In this document: positions 1 to 11,400 of the stretch, piece after piece | How the letters are laid out: each line of letters starts with the position of its first letter | Position numbering within the stretch: the stretch's first letter is position 1 | Origin: Camarhynchus parvulus | Taxonomy: Eukaryota; Chordata; Aves; Passeriformes; Thraupidae | Reading direction: 5' to 3' | Length of the DNA stretch: 64,000 nucleotides | Assembly: GCF_901933205.1 (NCBI RefSeq) | Contig: NC_044574.1 | Coordinates: 42,069,609-42,133,608 of the forward strand | Position numbers and translations under genes: made by a program | The notes under the pieces: model-generated | Database searches by the model: none | Seen by the model: only the letters and a program-made list of their open reading frames with translations | What the model was told of the DNA's origin: nothing

Positions 1-3000
1 ACAAACTGAAATTATTTGGACTGAGAGCAGTGATTCACATGGGCAAAAAGGGAGCTTCTCTCCAGCCTGGCCAAGGGAGGTCCCATGTAAGGCAGAGGAG
101 GACTGCAGCATGATTTATGGATGCAGCCAGAGCCAGGAGTGCGCATGTTCTCACTGTGGGGCTCTCTGTCTGAAACGTTATGGTCTGATGAGGACAGGTA
201 AGTAAGACTGACCTTCTACATACTGTCATGAATCTAAAAAAAGTATGAATTGGAAGTGACCTGTTCACCCAAGCCAAATCTCAAGTTTTCCTACATGAAA
301 TCACTTACGGAGAAGAAAAAGTACACACATAAGTGGTTTGGACAGTGTCACCCATTCTACTGCTCAAACTCTCATCCTGATTACAAAATCGTTACAAATC
401 AATTTGTTTGTCTAGTGTTTGCTAACTTAAAGAAAGAGCTCAGAGAGCTTCTGACTGCAAACAAATGACGCTTGAAGCTTCCCAACACTCTGGTCCAACA
501 ATTGCAGACTAGGAGCTACCCAGCACACATGGCTTCTACCTATGACTGACTGGAGGCATTGTTACAAAGATCCAAGTAGGTCATGCCACGCTGAAAAGTT
601 TCAAAGAGAAAGTAAAAGATTTCTTGGGAAGAGCTATTAGAACAAAAGAAACAAAAGTTAAAGAACAAACCAAAACACCATCAGCAAAAAAACAACCAAA
701 ACAAAAAACCAACCCCAAAAAATGAAAAAGCAAGCTTATAAGCAAGCTTACAGTGCAATAATTTCCCCAGAATATTAATGTAACTTTCCAATTTTGATAG
801 CCCATGACTTCCTAAGATTTCTGTGTTCTTGCATTTAATAACCTTTTTGTGGATTCTGTGACTCCACAACCTGCAGCAATGAATTCCATAACTGAAGTAC
901 ACATCATGTGAAGGAGTATTTCCATGTGTAAGTTTCAAACTTCCTGCTAAATAACCAAATAATTTTCATTTCTGTTTGGTACTAATTCATGGCTAATGAG
1001 AAATAGGTGCACTATACCTTTGTAGTCCCAGTCACCCTGTTCTGCATTTGTGCAGATTCTGTTGTGACCTTTGTGAGACAAAGTACTCAGAAGGAAAATA
1101 CCTTTTCTACATACAGATGTTGCGTTGTTAATTTCCTAAAATTATAGTGATGAAATAATTTTGATAACAAGCACACAACTATAATAGTGAAATACAGTGC
1201 AGCAGCTACTGTTTTGGTTGACAAAGTGCAACTCAAATTGTAGAGGTGAAGCCCCCAGCGTCCTAAGCCCGAACCTCACTGTGCTGGTTACTCTGCCAGC
1301 ACTGAACAAAAATCACTTCCTCACCCAATAATAACGTAGCAAGAGATATGTGAATAAAGACACATAAAAGGAAGGTGAACAGCAGAAGATAAACTTGGAA
1401 CCAAAATGTGTCCTCTGCATGTTTTGTGATTTTCTAAACTGGACTTACTATCTAACTAGCACTTGAAATTAACAGTTGGTTTTAAGAAAACTAAAATTTG
1501 GTGACTCCAGGCTAAAACAAACAAGCTTAAAGTTGATGCAATATTAATAATCCAATCAGACATTTGTACCTGGGGGAGGAACAGAGATCAAGGTCTTGCA
1601 AACTACAAACAAAGAGATGAGATAGTGCTGGAAAGAATTTTTTTTCTTTCTAAATACTGCATTTGTTCAAATTCTTTAACACAAAGAACTGTGCCATCAC
1701 TTCCCAGATTACTTTTAACTTCCATTTATGATTCACACATCCCAGCACAACCTTCCCCCACCATCTATCATTTGTGGCTCAGCAGAACACAGTAGTATTT
1801 CTTTCACATGCTGATAATTTTTGACTGATAATTATTCCCCAAGTATGGAAAAAATGTTCTTTCACTTCTATTGCCCAAACACCCTGCCTTCATCAATGTA
1901 AATGGATCAGTGCCAGTCAGAACTGTAAACTTAGGAGAAACAACATGTCTTGAACACATTCCACAGCGTTGTCCCAAGGCAAACCTATCCCCTACTCATG
2001 CCTTGCAGCCACACATTGCAGGGCACAGTACTTTAGTACATAAGGTATATAATCCTTTAGGCTGTTTTTCCCCTCCTGAGCACCCCAGTCCTGGTTACCT
2101 GTCAGGTCCAGTGAAGCACAAACCTGGAACCATAAGCTACTCCCATGCCTCCACGTGGCTCAGGTCATGTTGCTGTTTACTCCGCGTTTCAGCTGTCTGG
2201 CAAGTGCAAAGGGCTGGTTTAGGACAAACGTTGACAAAAACGTGCTCATCTCATCCCATTCAGCATTATCATTAACAGATGGGGTGATGGAATAGGTTGT
2301 GCCCTTCTTGAACTGACAAATGAGAGCAGCCTGGAAAGTCTAATAGCATGCTGGCGGATAAGAGCTGGAATACAGAATTACCTTAATGCACTGAAATTTA
2401 TAATGTGCAGCTTCTGTGATGCAAAGAGCAATACTTTTGAACTTCAGCCATGATAACCAAATTTAAAAATAAGTTCTTTAGAGCAAATCTTATACTGGAA
2501 TTTTAAAATAGCAACTTTCTACATGGCATGGAACCCCTCACTTCTAGCCAGCATCAGAAATCCATTTATCCATTACATTATGTCCTGGGCACCACTCTTC
2601 AAGACAGATGAATACAATGTGGAAAGGGTTCAAAAGAGGATGGCAAGAACAACAAATGTTTGATGTAGAAAATATGGCCCTTTAAGAAAGATGGAAAGAA
2701 TTGACCTGTATAACTAAGAGAAGATTGTGGATGGAAAAGTGAGAAATACTTTCCTTTCAAAAGGAAGGGCAATAAGCAACTTCCAGTACACCACAGGATG
2801 GTGAAAGGAGTAACTAGTTTAAATTATGTTAGGATAACACTGGCATAAGAAAACAAAATAAGGAAATTCTAGTATCTTTAATCATTAGAAAACAATTATG
2901 AGAGCTCATGATTTCTCCAGTCATAGCTGATTCCTCATCAATGTAGAGAGAGACTCAATGAGTCTTCAAAGTCTCCTTGAGCACCTCCTGCTGCAGCCCC

Positions 3001-5301
3001 TTCTGCCCCCCATTGCTGAATCTACTTTCAGCACATGCTCTAGGGAAGGAGCAAGACAGATGCTTGCATATACTGTTAGTTACCAGCATTCCATGAAATG
3101 GCAATGGCAATACATTACAACAATCCAGGTAGTGATCACTCCATTGTTATTTTCCTGGTTTGCCTTTTTCTGCTAATATTTTTGTATGAATTGAGTAAAA
3201 GTATTCGTAGTCTGCCATATTAACAAATGCATTACTTCTGTCTTAAAAGCAGATAATATTTGAGATGTTTCTATTAAAAGAGAGAGCTAAGCAAAACCTC
3301 AGAAGCATTAATGTCAAAAAAGAACTTATAGAGGGTGATGCAATGTAACAGGCATTGGAAAGAAACATTTTAATATATTCTAAAAAATACAATATTGTCC
3401 CATGAAAGCTAAATATACACCAAATTCATAATGTGTACACATGCATTTTATCTCACCAACCTATAAGAATTCTCAGAAGACATTTTGCTGCAACTAGGCT
3501 ATAAAGAATTAACTTTATCAGAAACAAGTTATCTATTTGTCTCAGGAAATAGCTATGTAGTTACGCTGGCTGCAGCATTACTTTTTAATTTAGCACCATA
3601 ACAGCAGAACTGAGCAGCACTTAAGATTGACTTCAAATAATAATTTGAGTACAAAATTTGCATTATGCGTGAATGCAAAAAACGGTGACCACCTCTGTCA
3701 ACAGCTGGTTTTCCTATCTTTACTGCATTAAGCATTAGGGAATGTGTGGTTTTAATAACCAGACACATATGGTAGGAGTGAGTGGCCAGAGCAAACTGCC
3801 TGTGACCAATTTACAACCTGGAACCTTTTTGTCCAAGCCATTTGGGAAGGATGAACAAACATAAGATGGTTGGTCTTCGCCCATTAGTGTTTGCTTAAGA
3901 ATTAATATAAAACAACCATAAAAGAAATTTTTCAAAATAAATTTCTCATGTAAAACACAAGGAGACAACATAAGCCTTGTTCATCTAAAGTATTGCATAA
4001 GCATAATAACTCTTTGTAAGGCGGCAACACAATTAAAAAAAGAAAGTTGAATCACTTGCTGTATATAAAGCCAAGTAACTTACAGTTTGTGCTTCTTAAT
4101 TCTATACACATAACAATATAAAAGATTAACATAATTTGTTTTATGAACTCAAGCAACTCAGGCAAGAGGTGTTGTCTGGGTTCTGTGAATTACAGCGGTT
4201 TGAATTAATAAGAGTCAAAGGATATGCAGGGCTCAGAAACTGCTCAGCAAAGCATCAGCTGGGCTCAAGTTACAAGCATCTTAAAAACTGCTTGTGTCAA
4301 CACAAGTGCTGTGCAAAACTTGTCCTGGCAGAGAGTCCCAGCAGTGAGGCAACAGTGATAAATGGAGCTGGGAATTCCAAGCAGTAGAGTACGGAAACCT
4401 GTCAGCCAGAAGTAATTAAATGGAGTTTAGTGCTTTACCTTGTTGCTTGTAGCATTAACAACACAGCCAGAAAATAGCAAACAACCAGGCAGTGAGGCAC
4501 CAAGGACCCAAGCTGATACACTTGGTAACCCAAGAACTCTGTAGGTGACCAATGGGACAACTACTAACAGAGGGAACGAAGTAAAGAGATCAGAAAGAGA
4601 ATGTGAGGGGGCTTTTTTCTTGTTTTTTCCTAAAGCATTAATGAAGTTCATCCCAGGTTTGAATATTCTAGCATTATTATTCACTTTTATTAGATGTTCA
4701 GCTCTTTTCTTGAAATAAATTTCAAACAAGATAATTTTGCACATCAACAAAAAAAGCAGCCTCTGTACTTTTGCACAAGGCCTTGCTGATTGTGGCCTGC
4801 ATGTATATTCATCCTTGCCTACAGGGTTAGTTCTTAGGAGTAACAGCTCATTTTTGCTGAAATGTCCATAAGAACATTTAATCTGGAGCTGGTTCTGAAG
4901 GCAGCAATTCAAAGTGTGGATGAACTGCATCCTGTTGCTGCTAGGAACCCAGTGAAAGACATTTTACTGCCCTCCAGACCAGGAAGGAGCTCCTTATTAA
5001 TTTCAAGAGAAGCCATTCAGTTCTGAACAGCGCAGTATTTTAGCAAAGATCATAGGCCTTTCTAAAACAAAAGGAAAATATATGAAAGAAATTTGTAAGG
5101 TGATGCAATACACAAGTGCACTTGCACTACTATTAGCATAATAAGTAATTGAAATGTATATAAAGGTGTACATCTGATCCTGTAATCAAAATTATCTCCT
5201 TCACATTGCACACTGTGTTAATAAAAGGCAAAACATAGCAACCCCAGCAGGTAAATTACCAGCCCCATGTGTCATTGAGAATCACCTCCCATTCGGTGTT
5301 C
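1..5301. other. Upstream of ASIC5: no gene recognised
   Basis: AT-rich DNA with scattered short ORFs on both strands, none with recognisable protein features. Apart from the degraded CR1-like piece at about 2570-2840 nothing could be identified. I looked for exons of TDO2, the mammalian neighbour on this side, and saw none. Confidence 0.5.
2570..2840 (+). repeat. Degraded CR1-like LINE fragment
   Basis: The run from TGTCCTGGGCACCACTCTTC through GGGTTCAAAAGAGGATGGCAAGAAC, then an AAGAAAGATGGAAAGAATTGACCTG-like stretch, follows the order of the CR1 3' region (warning block 'tccagaggagggccacaaa...gaaaggctgagagagtt'). Divergence is high, so boundaries are approximate and an L2/CR1-L3 type origin is equally possible. 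Confidence 0.4.
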
Positions 5302-5309
5302 TATAAAAG
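5302..5309 (+). promoter_or_regulatory. Candidate TATA box of ASIC5
   Basis: TATAAAAG lies 76 bp before the ASIC5 start codon. A start about 25-30 bp downstream, near 5332-5338, would leave a short 5' leader of roughly 50 nt. No CpG-rich island surrounds it, which fits a tissue-restricted rather than housekeeping promoter. Placement is inferred from sequence only; an additional untranslated exon further upstream cannot be excluded. Confidence 0.5.
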
Positions 5310-5384
5310 CCATTACCTAGCAGTCATCACAGTGGTAAGGCAGCTTCTTATCCATCCCTTCCCTACTGAAATAAGCACGGCCTC

Positions 5385-5424
5385 ATGGACCAGCTCAGGA
5401 AATTCATTCAATGGGATGCCAAAG
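5385..5424 (+). CDS. ASIC5: ASIC5 coding exon 1 (residues 1-14)
   Basis: Encodes MDQLRKFIQWDAK and the first base of G14, then donor GTATGT. The human first exon also encodes 14 residues starting M and ending G, and the phase (1 nt over) fits the acceptor at 7631 exactly. The ATG has G at +4 but C at -3, so its context is moderate. It is too short to stand out as an ORF; it was found by looking for an ATG plus donor in the right phase upstream of exon 2. Confidence 0.85.
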
Positions 5425-8400
5425 GTATGTAACTAGGTATATTAGAGTACTTTACCAACAGCTTTGTTATTTTTCATCTTGTCCAAAAGCAGCAATACCT
5501 TGTACCTTTTCAAGATACAACAAAGAAGGGAGAGCTCAAAAAAAGCTTGTAGAAAAAAACTTGTATGCTTACTTAAGAAATTTTAAAAACCTTTAGCTAT
5601 TGGCCCTCTGTGTAGCTAGAATAAAGCTAATACAGTTTTAACCAGGCAACAGCTAAATAGCATTTTCTAAAGAAATCTGGAAGTAGAGTAAGGATTCTTT
5701 AAGGCATTCACAAAGTAGTGCTGATGAAAGCAGCAACATGCTACTATTAAATAATCCTATACATTAAAAGCAAATCTTTTAATGTTTTTCTCAGGTGAAA
5801 CATCATTTTTACTTACTACTATTTACTGTACTAGCTATGCACAGGAGGAGAAATACAGCTTAGCTTAATGTTTGCTTAGATTCAAAGTTACACCTCTGCT
5901 GATTAAGGTAACTAGTGTGTTTTGATGGCACTTGGCTTCTGTGTAGGGAAATGCTCTCATTCTCATACCTAGTGCAGTGCATACAGGAGAAATAAATACT
6001 CACAGCATTATCCTTGGAGAAAAGGATCTGACTTGCCTGTGATCTCTTGTTGGAATCTACAGGCAGCAGATTCAGAGATGTAGGAACGTACTTCTCCCTC
6101 TGCTCTGTTTTGAGGAACAGGCAGAGAACTCGTCCCACTTGCCCACATGCTAGTGAGAGAGAAGCCTACAGCAAAACCAGAAATCTTCTCCATTCCAGCA
6201 CGATGTACAAAACCACACATGGCTGAACAGATTTGCAGTGGACTCCAGGAGTCACTAGAGCTGGGAGAGAGACTTTTGAATGGTTTTGTAGCAGAAAGCT
6301 GTCTGAGGATAAAACAAGGTCATAGTAAATTACATAACGTTGATCAAAGTACTTACACAGACCTTAAAAGAGCAACATAAAGTAAATTCTTTCCCTTCAG
6401 AAACTTTTTGAAATCCAGCACCATCTGGCATTTCGTTATCATGGTCCAGAGACTGTGGACCAAAGAAAGGCTGCAGAGTACTGATGTGGTCACAATGTGG
6501 CTGATGTGGCTCTGGCAGATGACTCTTAGATCTCTTTGTTCCTTTGCCCAGCTGTAATAGCCTCGAGTAACTCAGTCTTAAAAAGGCTATATTCTCTTCC
6601 TACCACACATGCAAACTATTAAATCTAATTTTTGGATAAAAACAGAAGAAGGGAAGCATTTAATTGCTGTTAAACACTGATCTAAATAATACATTTTCAT
6701 ATATTAAAAACTGTCTCACAAATTTTCTTTGATTTACTGTTCTTATGGACTTACTTAATGCCAAAACAAAGTAGTGGATGGCAATCCATAAAAGAAGCGC
6801 TTTGCAAAAAAGAGTGATCCAATCTTGACAAGGTACAAAAAAAGGTCTCATGAAGTTTCCCTTATTTGGATATTTTGGGAGAGAAAATAATGTTTAAATA
6901 CATGTCTAAAAGATTATTCAGCATTAAGCATAGGAAAGTTACTGCAATTCCAGATATTAACTACTACAACTACATTCATTATTGTTATAGCCCTTTTTAA
7001 ACTTCAAAAATTGTTTGGTTTGGTTTATTTTAATATCAGTTTATAGAAAACATGATGCAAATGAAAACTAAACCCATCCCATTTCAGAGCTGTGGAATCA
7101 GACAAGTGCGAACCCAAGAAAATGAGATTAGATATTCTTTTGAACCTGCAACCTTCCAAATCTTATCTTGAAAATTTTAATAGAGAAAGAGTGCAATTCC
7201 CTTTCATATCATTCCATATCATTCATTTTAAACCTAATTTGTCAGAGCATGTGTGAAGGACCAGTCCTTTATGGAGTTTTTACTGTAAAAATGAGATGTT
7301 AAACTTTTCTCGTAAGCTCACAGCAACGTATGATTTTAGAGCCCTGAGGTATGTCAAAATCCTATCTTTCCCCCAAAAGTGAAACTACTCTTAAATTAAA
7401 ATGCTTAAACATTTGTGGGCTTGAAATACTGCAAGATATACTTTATACTCAGGGCAACAGTGAGCCCATCTCTTCCCACACAACTCTTCCATCCTCAGAA
7501 TCAAGTTCATTACTTAAAGAGAGAATTTACAATTAAAGGGAAAATTTATATCAGAATTATGTGGATTCCTTTTTTTGAAGTGATGGTTAAATGCTTTTTT
7601 TTTTACATTTTAACTTTGTTCCATATTCAGGAATACTGGAAAAGATACGATTGTGTTTAATGAAGAAACTGCTGCCAGATTGGGAAGACAGAAAGAAGTA
7701 TCATGAGGAGTTTGCCTCATCCACTTCATTCCATGGTGTGCATAACATTGTCCACAGGCAGAGCAAGGCTCGCAGGGCGCTGTGGCTGCTGGTGGTGGCA
7801 GCCTGCCTTGCCACTGCTGTCTGGCAGATCTGCAGCCGCTTCAGCTACTACTTCAGCTGGCCAACCACCACTACCATGGCGGTACAGTACGTGGAAAAAG
7901 TCAAATTCCCCGCTGTGACCTTCTGCAACTTGAACAGGTGAAAATTATGTTTGTTGTTTGCTCTTGAGACACAACACATCTTTATCTGAAAACAGTCATG
8001 TTCCACAACCTGTTTGGACAAATCACATAAACCAAAGAAAATATGGCTGTGAGGGGCATGTCTTCCACACCACCACATGGTACTTAAAAGAAGATTAAAA
8101 TACAAGAATCAAGAAAGGGAGGCTGCTTTTATAATCTTCCCCTTCCTTTAGATGACATGATTTTTAAGTTTCACAACAGAAGTTGGAATAGAAAAGCTCT
8201 GGTGGTAGTGTTCTATGCATGAGTGTTGCTTTTCAGTGTAACTAAGGAACAGCCATCAGCCACATTCAAGTTAAAAATAGAAGACAAGATTAGCAAATGA
8301 TTTTAAATAGCAACTTCATGCAAAGCTAAAAATCTTACGTAAAACAGATACTCCTTTTTCAGAGGTGCTCAGCCTTTACAACTCCTGCTGTTGTCTGGAG

Positions 8401-11400
8401 TTTTTGCAGGAGGAAAGCATTTGGGTTGTTTGGAAATCGTCTGTCTAAGCAAGAACTTCACTACAGATTTCTACATTTGAAGACAGTGCCCGACATTCAG
8501 TGCAGCCACTTCAAAGATAATTTAATGAAATTGTGGCCTGATTTTTAGAGCAAAAACATAATTTAGGAACAGTTTTAGAAACACAGAAAGCTTATCCACA
8601 TTTTTTCCTCAAAAATTAGTACATTTTCTCATTTTCCACCTTCTGCTGGCAGAATCAGCCAGAAGCCCAAGTCTCAAAGGCCTGGAGTCGTTCTGCCTCC
8701 CTCTGCCACCTCCTCATTTCCTGCATAAAGCTACCCTGGATTGTACCACACGATGTGCACTGCAGACAGAAGTCCCTCTGGCTGGGCTGGCTGTTATAAA
8801 CAAGCCTCAGTTCTTGTAACTATAGCAGCAGCACACTGTAAGGAGTCAGCCACCGAGCACAGCATTTTTCCATCTAAGTAACAGTTTGCTGCCGTATCCA
8901 TCTGCCAGTCACGCTGTGCTTATCCTCCCCTCCTGTTTTTATTAACTGGGTTTTTTCATTAGCAGGACAAAGAGGCACAGCACTCCCTTTGTCTTTATTT
9001 TTTGACTCAAATTTAGTGGTGAAGAGCTGTTCCTACTAACCTTCCTTAAACTGGGGCATTAAGATCTATTACACAAATATGTTACATTAATACATTTTTA
9101 AAAATAACTTTATAACTTCTGTAAAGCCTTACTTTACGTCAATAAAGAACTTCAATGCTGTACATAAGGAAAGCACCACCGAAGTCTCATCATATTTTTG
9201 AGACTTTTCAAGTGGATTCAAAGATTAAAGATCACCTTTGGTTTAAAACACTGTGCCACCAGCTCATGGGAAGGTACACTCTCTACAGAGGGGTGTAGTG
9301 CCTTAGTAAAGCAGGTACATGAGACTACTGCAAATGTGCTTAGAATTCAATTTCCAAATTAAGGAAGAGAGCTTTTTTCTGACAGGGACAGCTCCTGTCA
9401 GCTAGTTTCCCATATGTAAACTCAATTGTTCAGCTTGTCATCGGTTCTACTAATCTGGTTGTTGGCTTATGTGAATGGTTCATTCTTGTATTTGCAGGGT
9501 TCCCAGACAAAGGGAGGAATGATGGATCTGACTCCATGTTCTCAGAAGGCTAATTTATTATTTTATGATACTATATTATATTAAAGAATACTATACTAAA
9601 CTATACTGAAGAATACAGAAAGGATACTTACAAAAGGCTAAAAGACAATAATGAAAACTCGTGATTCTTTCCAGAGTCTCGACACAGCTTGACCCTGATT
9701 GGCCAATGAGTGAAAACACTCACACCAGAAACCAATGAAACAATCACCTGTGGATAAACAATCTCCAAACACATTCCAAAGCAGCAAAACACAGGAGAAG
9801 CAAATGAGATAATATTGTTTTCCTTTTTCTCTGGGGCTTCTCAGCTTCCCAGGAGAAGAATCCTGGGGAAAGGGATTTTTCCAGAAAATATGACAGTGAC
9901 AGAATTCTGCCTGAGTTCAGCTACTCAGGGGATTTGGTTTTTAATGTTTAATAAACAACCACACAAAACAGAAATATTTCCTGTATGACTAGAACAGCCA
10001 TGGGAAGGTGTCTACTTTCTGTTTCCAGATGTGGAAGATACAATCCTAGAGATAGGGACTATATTGTTTGTTCATGTTGTAGAGATCAAACTGCAACCTG
10101 TTGGGCAAGAATCCCTTCTAGTTTGTGAGCAGACAGCAAATTATGTCACAGTTTTGTCAAAATTAGCCTTGAGATCAGTCCTATACTACAGAATCCCAAG
10201 CAATTCTTTCTACTTCTCATTGGCAGGTTTCAAGCTCATGCTGTGAGCGACCTGAAAGTAATTTTTTTAATTTGGAACATTGTATCTTCAATTCTCCAAA
10301 AATTTACTACAGAAGACAAATATTCCCAGGAGTTAAACAATTTCCTTCTTGGGAACCAGAACTTCAGCATCAAAGACTTTACAAGGAAAAATGGGTTTTA
10401 TCTGAACAGCAGCACATTGATTGAATGTGATTTTTTCGGAAAGCCATGTTACCCACAGGTAAATATGTTTCTTTTATTAAAACAATAGCACAGAGAGGAA
10501 GGGGATATATTCTTTATACTCAACTTAAAATATTTAGCTTTGCCCCCTGCTCCCCTATGCTCTTTTACAGTCAGAAAATAGAGAACAAAAGTCCTGCTCT
10601 AAATTACCCTGAGGGTCTCAGTTCTCCCACTGACTACAGAGGCAGCATGCTGGACTCTCTGAGCTGTAAGATGGGATTTCAGTTTAAATTGCTCTCTGCC
10701 TAATGCCACTTCTGCACAGGCAGCAGCCCTTGAAAGCTGTCATGCCCCCAGGCTCTATCTAACAACCTTTTCCATCAGTGGCCTGCAGTGAAGGCAGTTT
10801 GAACCAAGTTTTTTTACATGACGTGATTCTGTGGTTTTGTTCTTGAGGTCAAGAATACAGACAGCCAGGGTAACAGGAATTTTAAATATTGAAAAGAAAA
10901 TAGCCCATGTTTGGGAATTTGGGATAACAGCCGAAAAATATGATCATCCCATTTTTATGTCAATTCTGCTGTAAAGGAATTCCCAACTTAGACAGAAAAT
11001 GTGAACAAAGAAGTCAGGTCTATATTCTTTCAGATTAATCTAACCTTTAGATATGCTGTAGTTTCTAAAATTAGGCATTAGAGACTTCTCTTAACTGGAA
11101 GACACTAGAGCTAAGAACTAAACTAAAGCAGTGAGATGTAGTCATATTAAATTACAAGGTGGTTTCAGGAAAAAATGCAAATATTGTACTTTCATATGTA
11201 ACATGACATTTAGTTTTGAAACAGTCTTCACTAAGCAGCTAATGGAAAAAATTAAAAGTTATTTCTGAATATATAATTTCTATATAATGTAACAGGTATA
11301 GAAATAACACAGGACCTCATTAAATTATTCTGGGCAGCTCATTAGTATTAATAAGAATGTGAAATTTCTCCTTTAAACTTCATTTTCTATAGAAAGGGCT

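Noticed and set aside
1871..2275. Open frame of 134 codons on the + strand
   Set aside because: Composition (Pro, His, Ser rich) looks like translated non-coding DNA. No homology recognised and no flanking splice signals supporting it.
4427..4930. Open frame of 167 codons on the - strand, the longest uninterrupted ORF in the window
   Set aside because: No recognisable domain or family resemblance, mixed low-complexity hydrophobic and basic stretches, and no splice or promoter context. Most likely chance.
1..5300. Possible TDO2 exons, since TDO2 neighbours ASIC5 in mammals
   Set aside because: No frame on either strand resembled tryptophan 2,3-dioxygenase motifs. In mammals the gap is tens of kb, so the gene probably lies outside the window.
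7591..7630. In-frame Met and residues upstream of ASIC5 exon 2
   Set aside because: The stretch is the intron's pyrimidine tract and acceptor (TATTCAG at 7630). Human homology begins at the acceptor, and a proper first exon exists at 5385.
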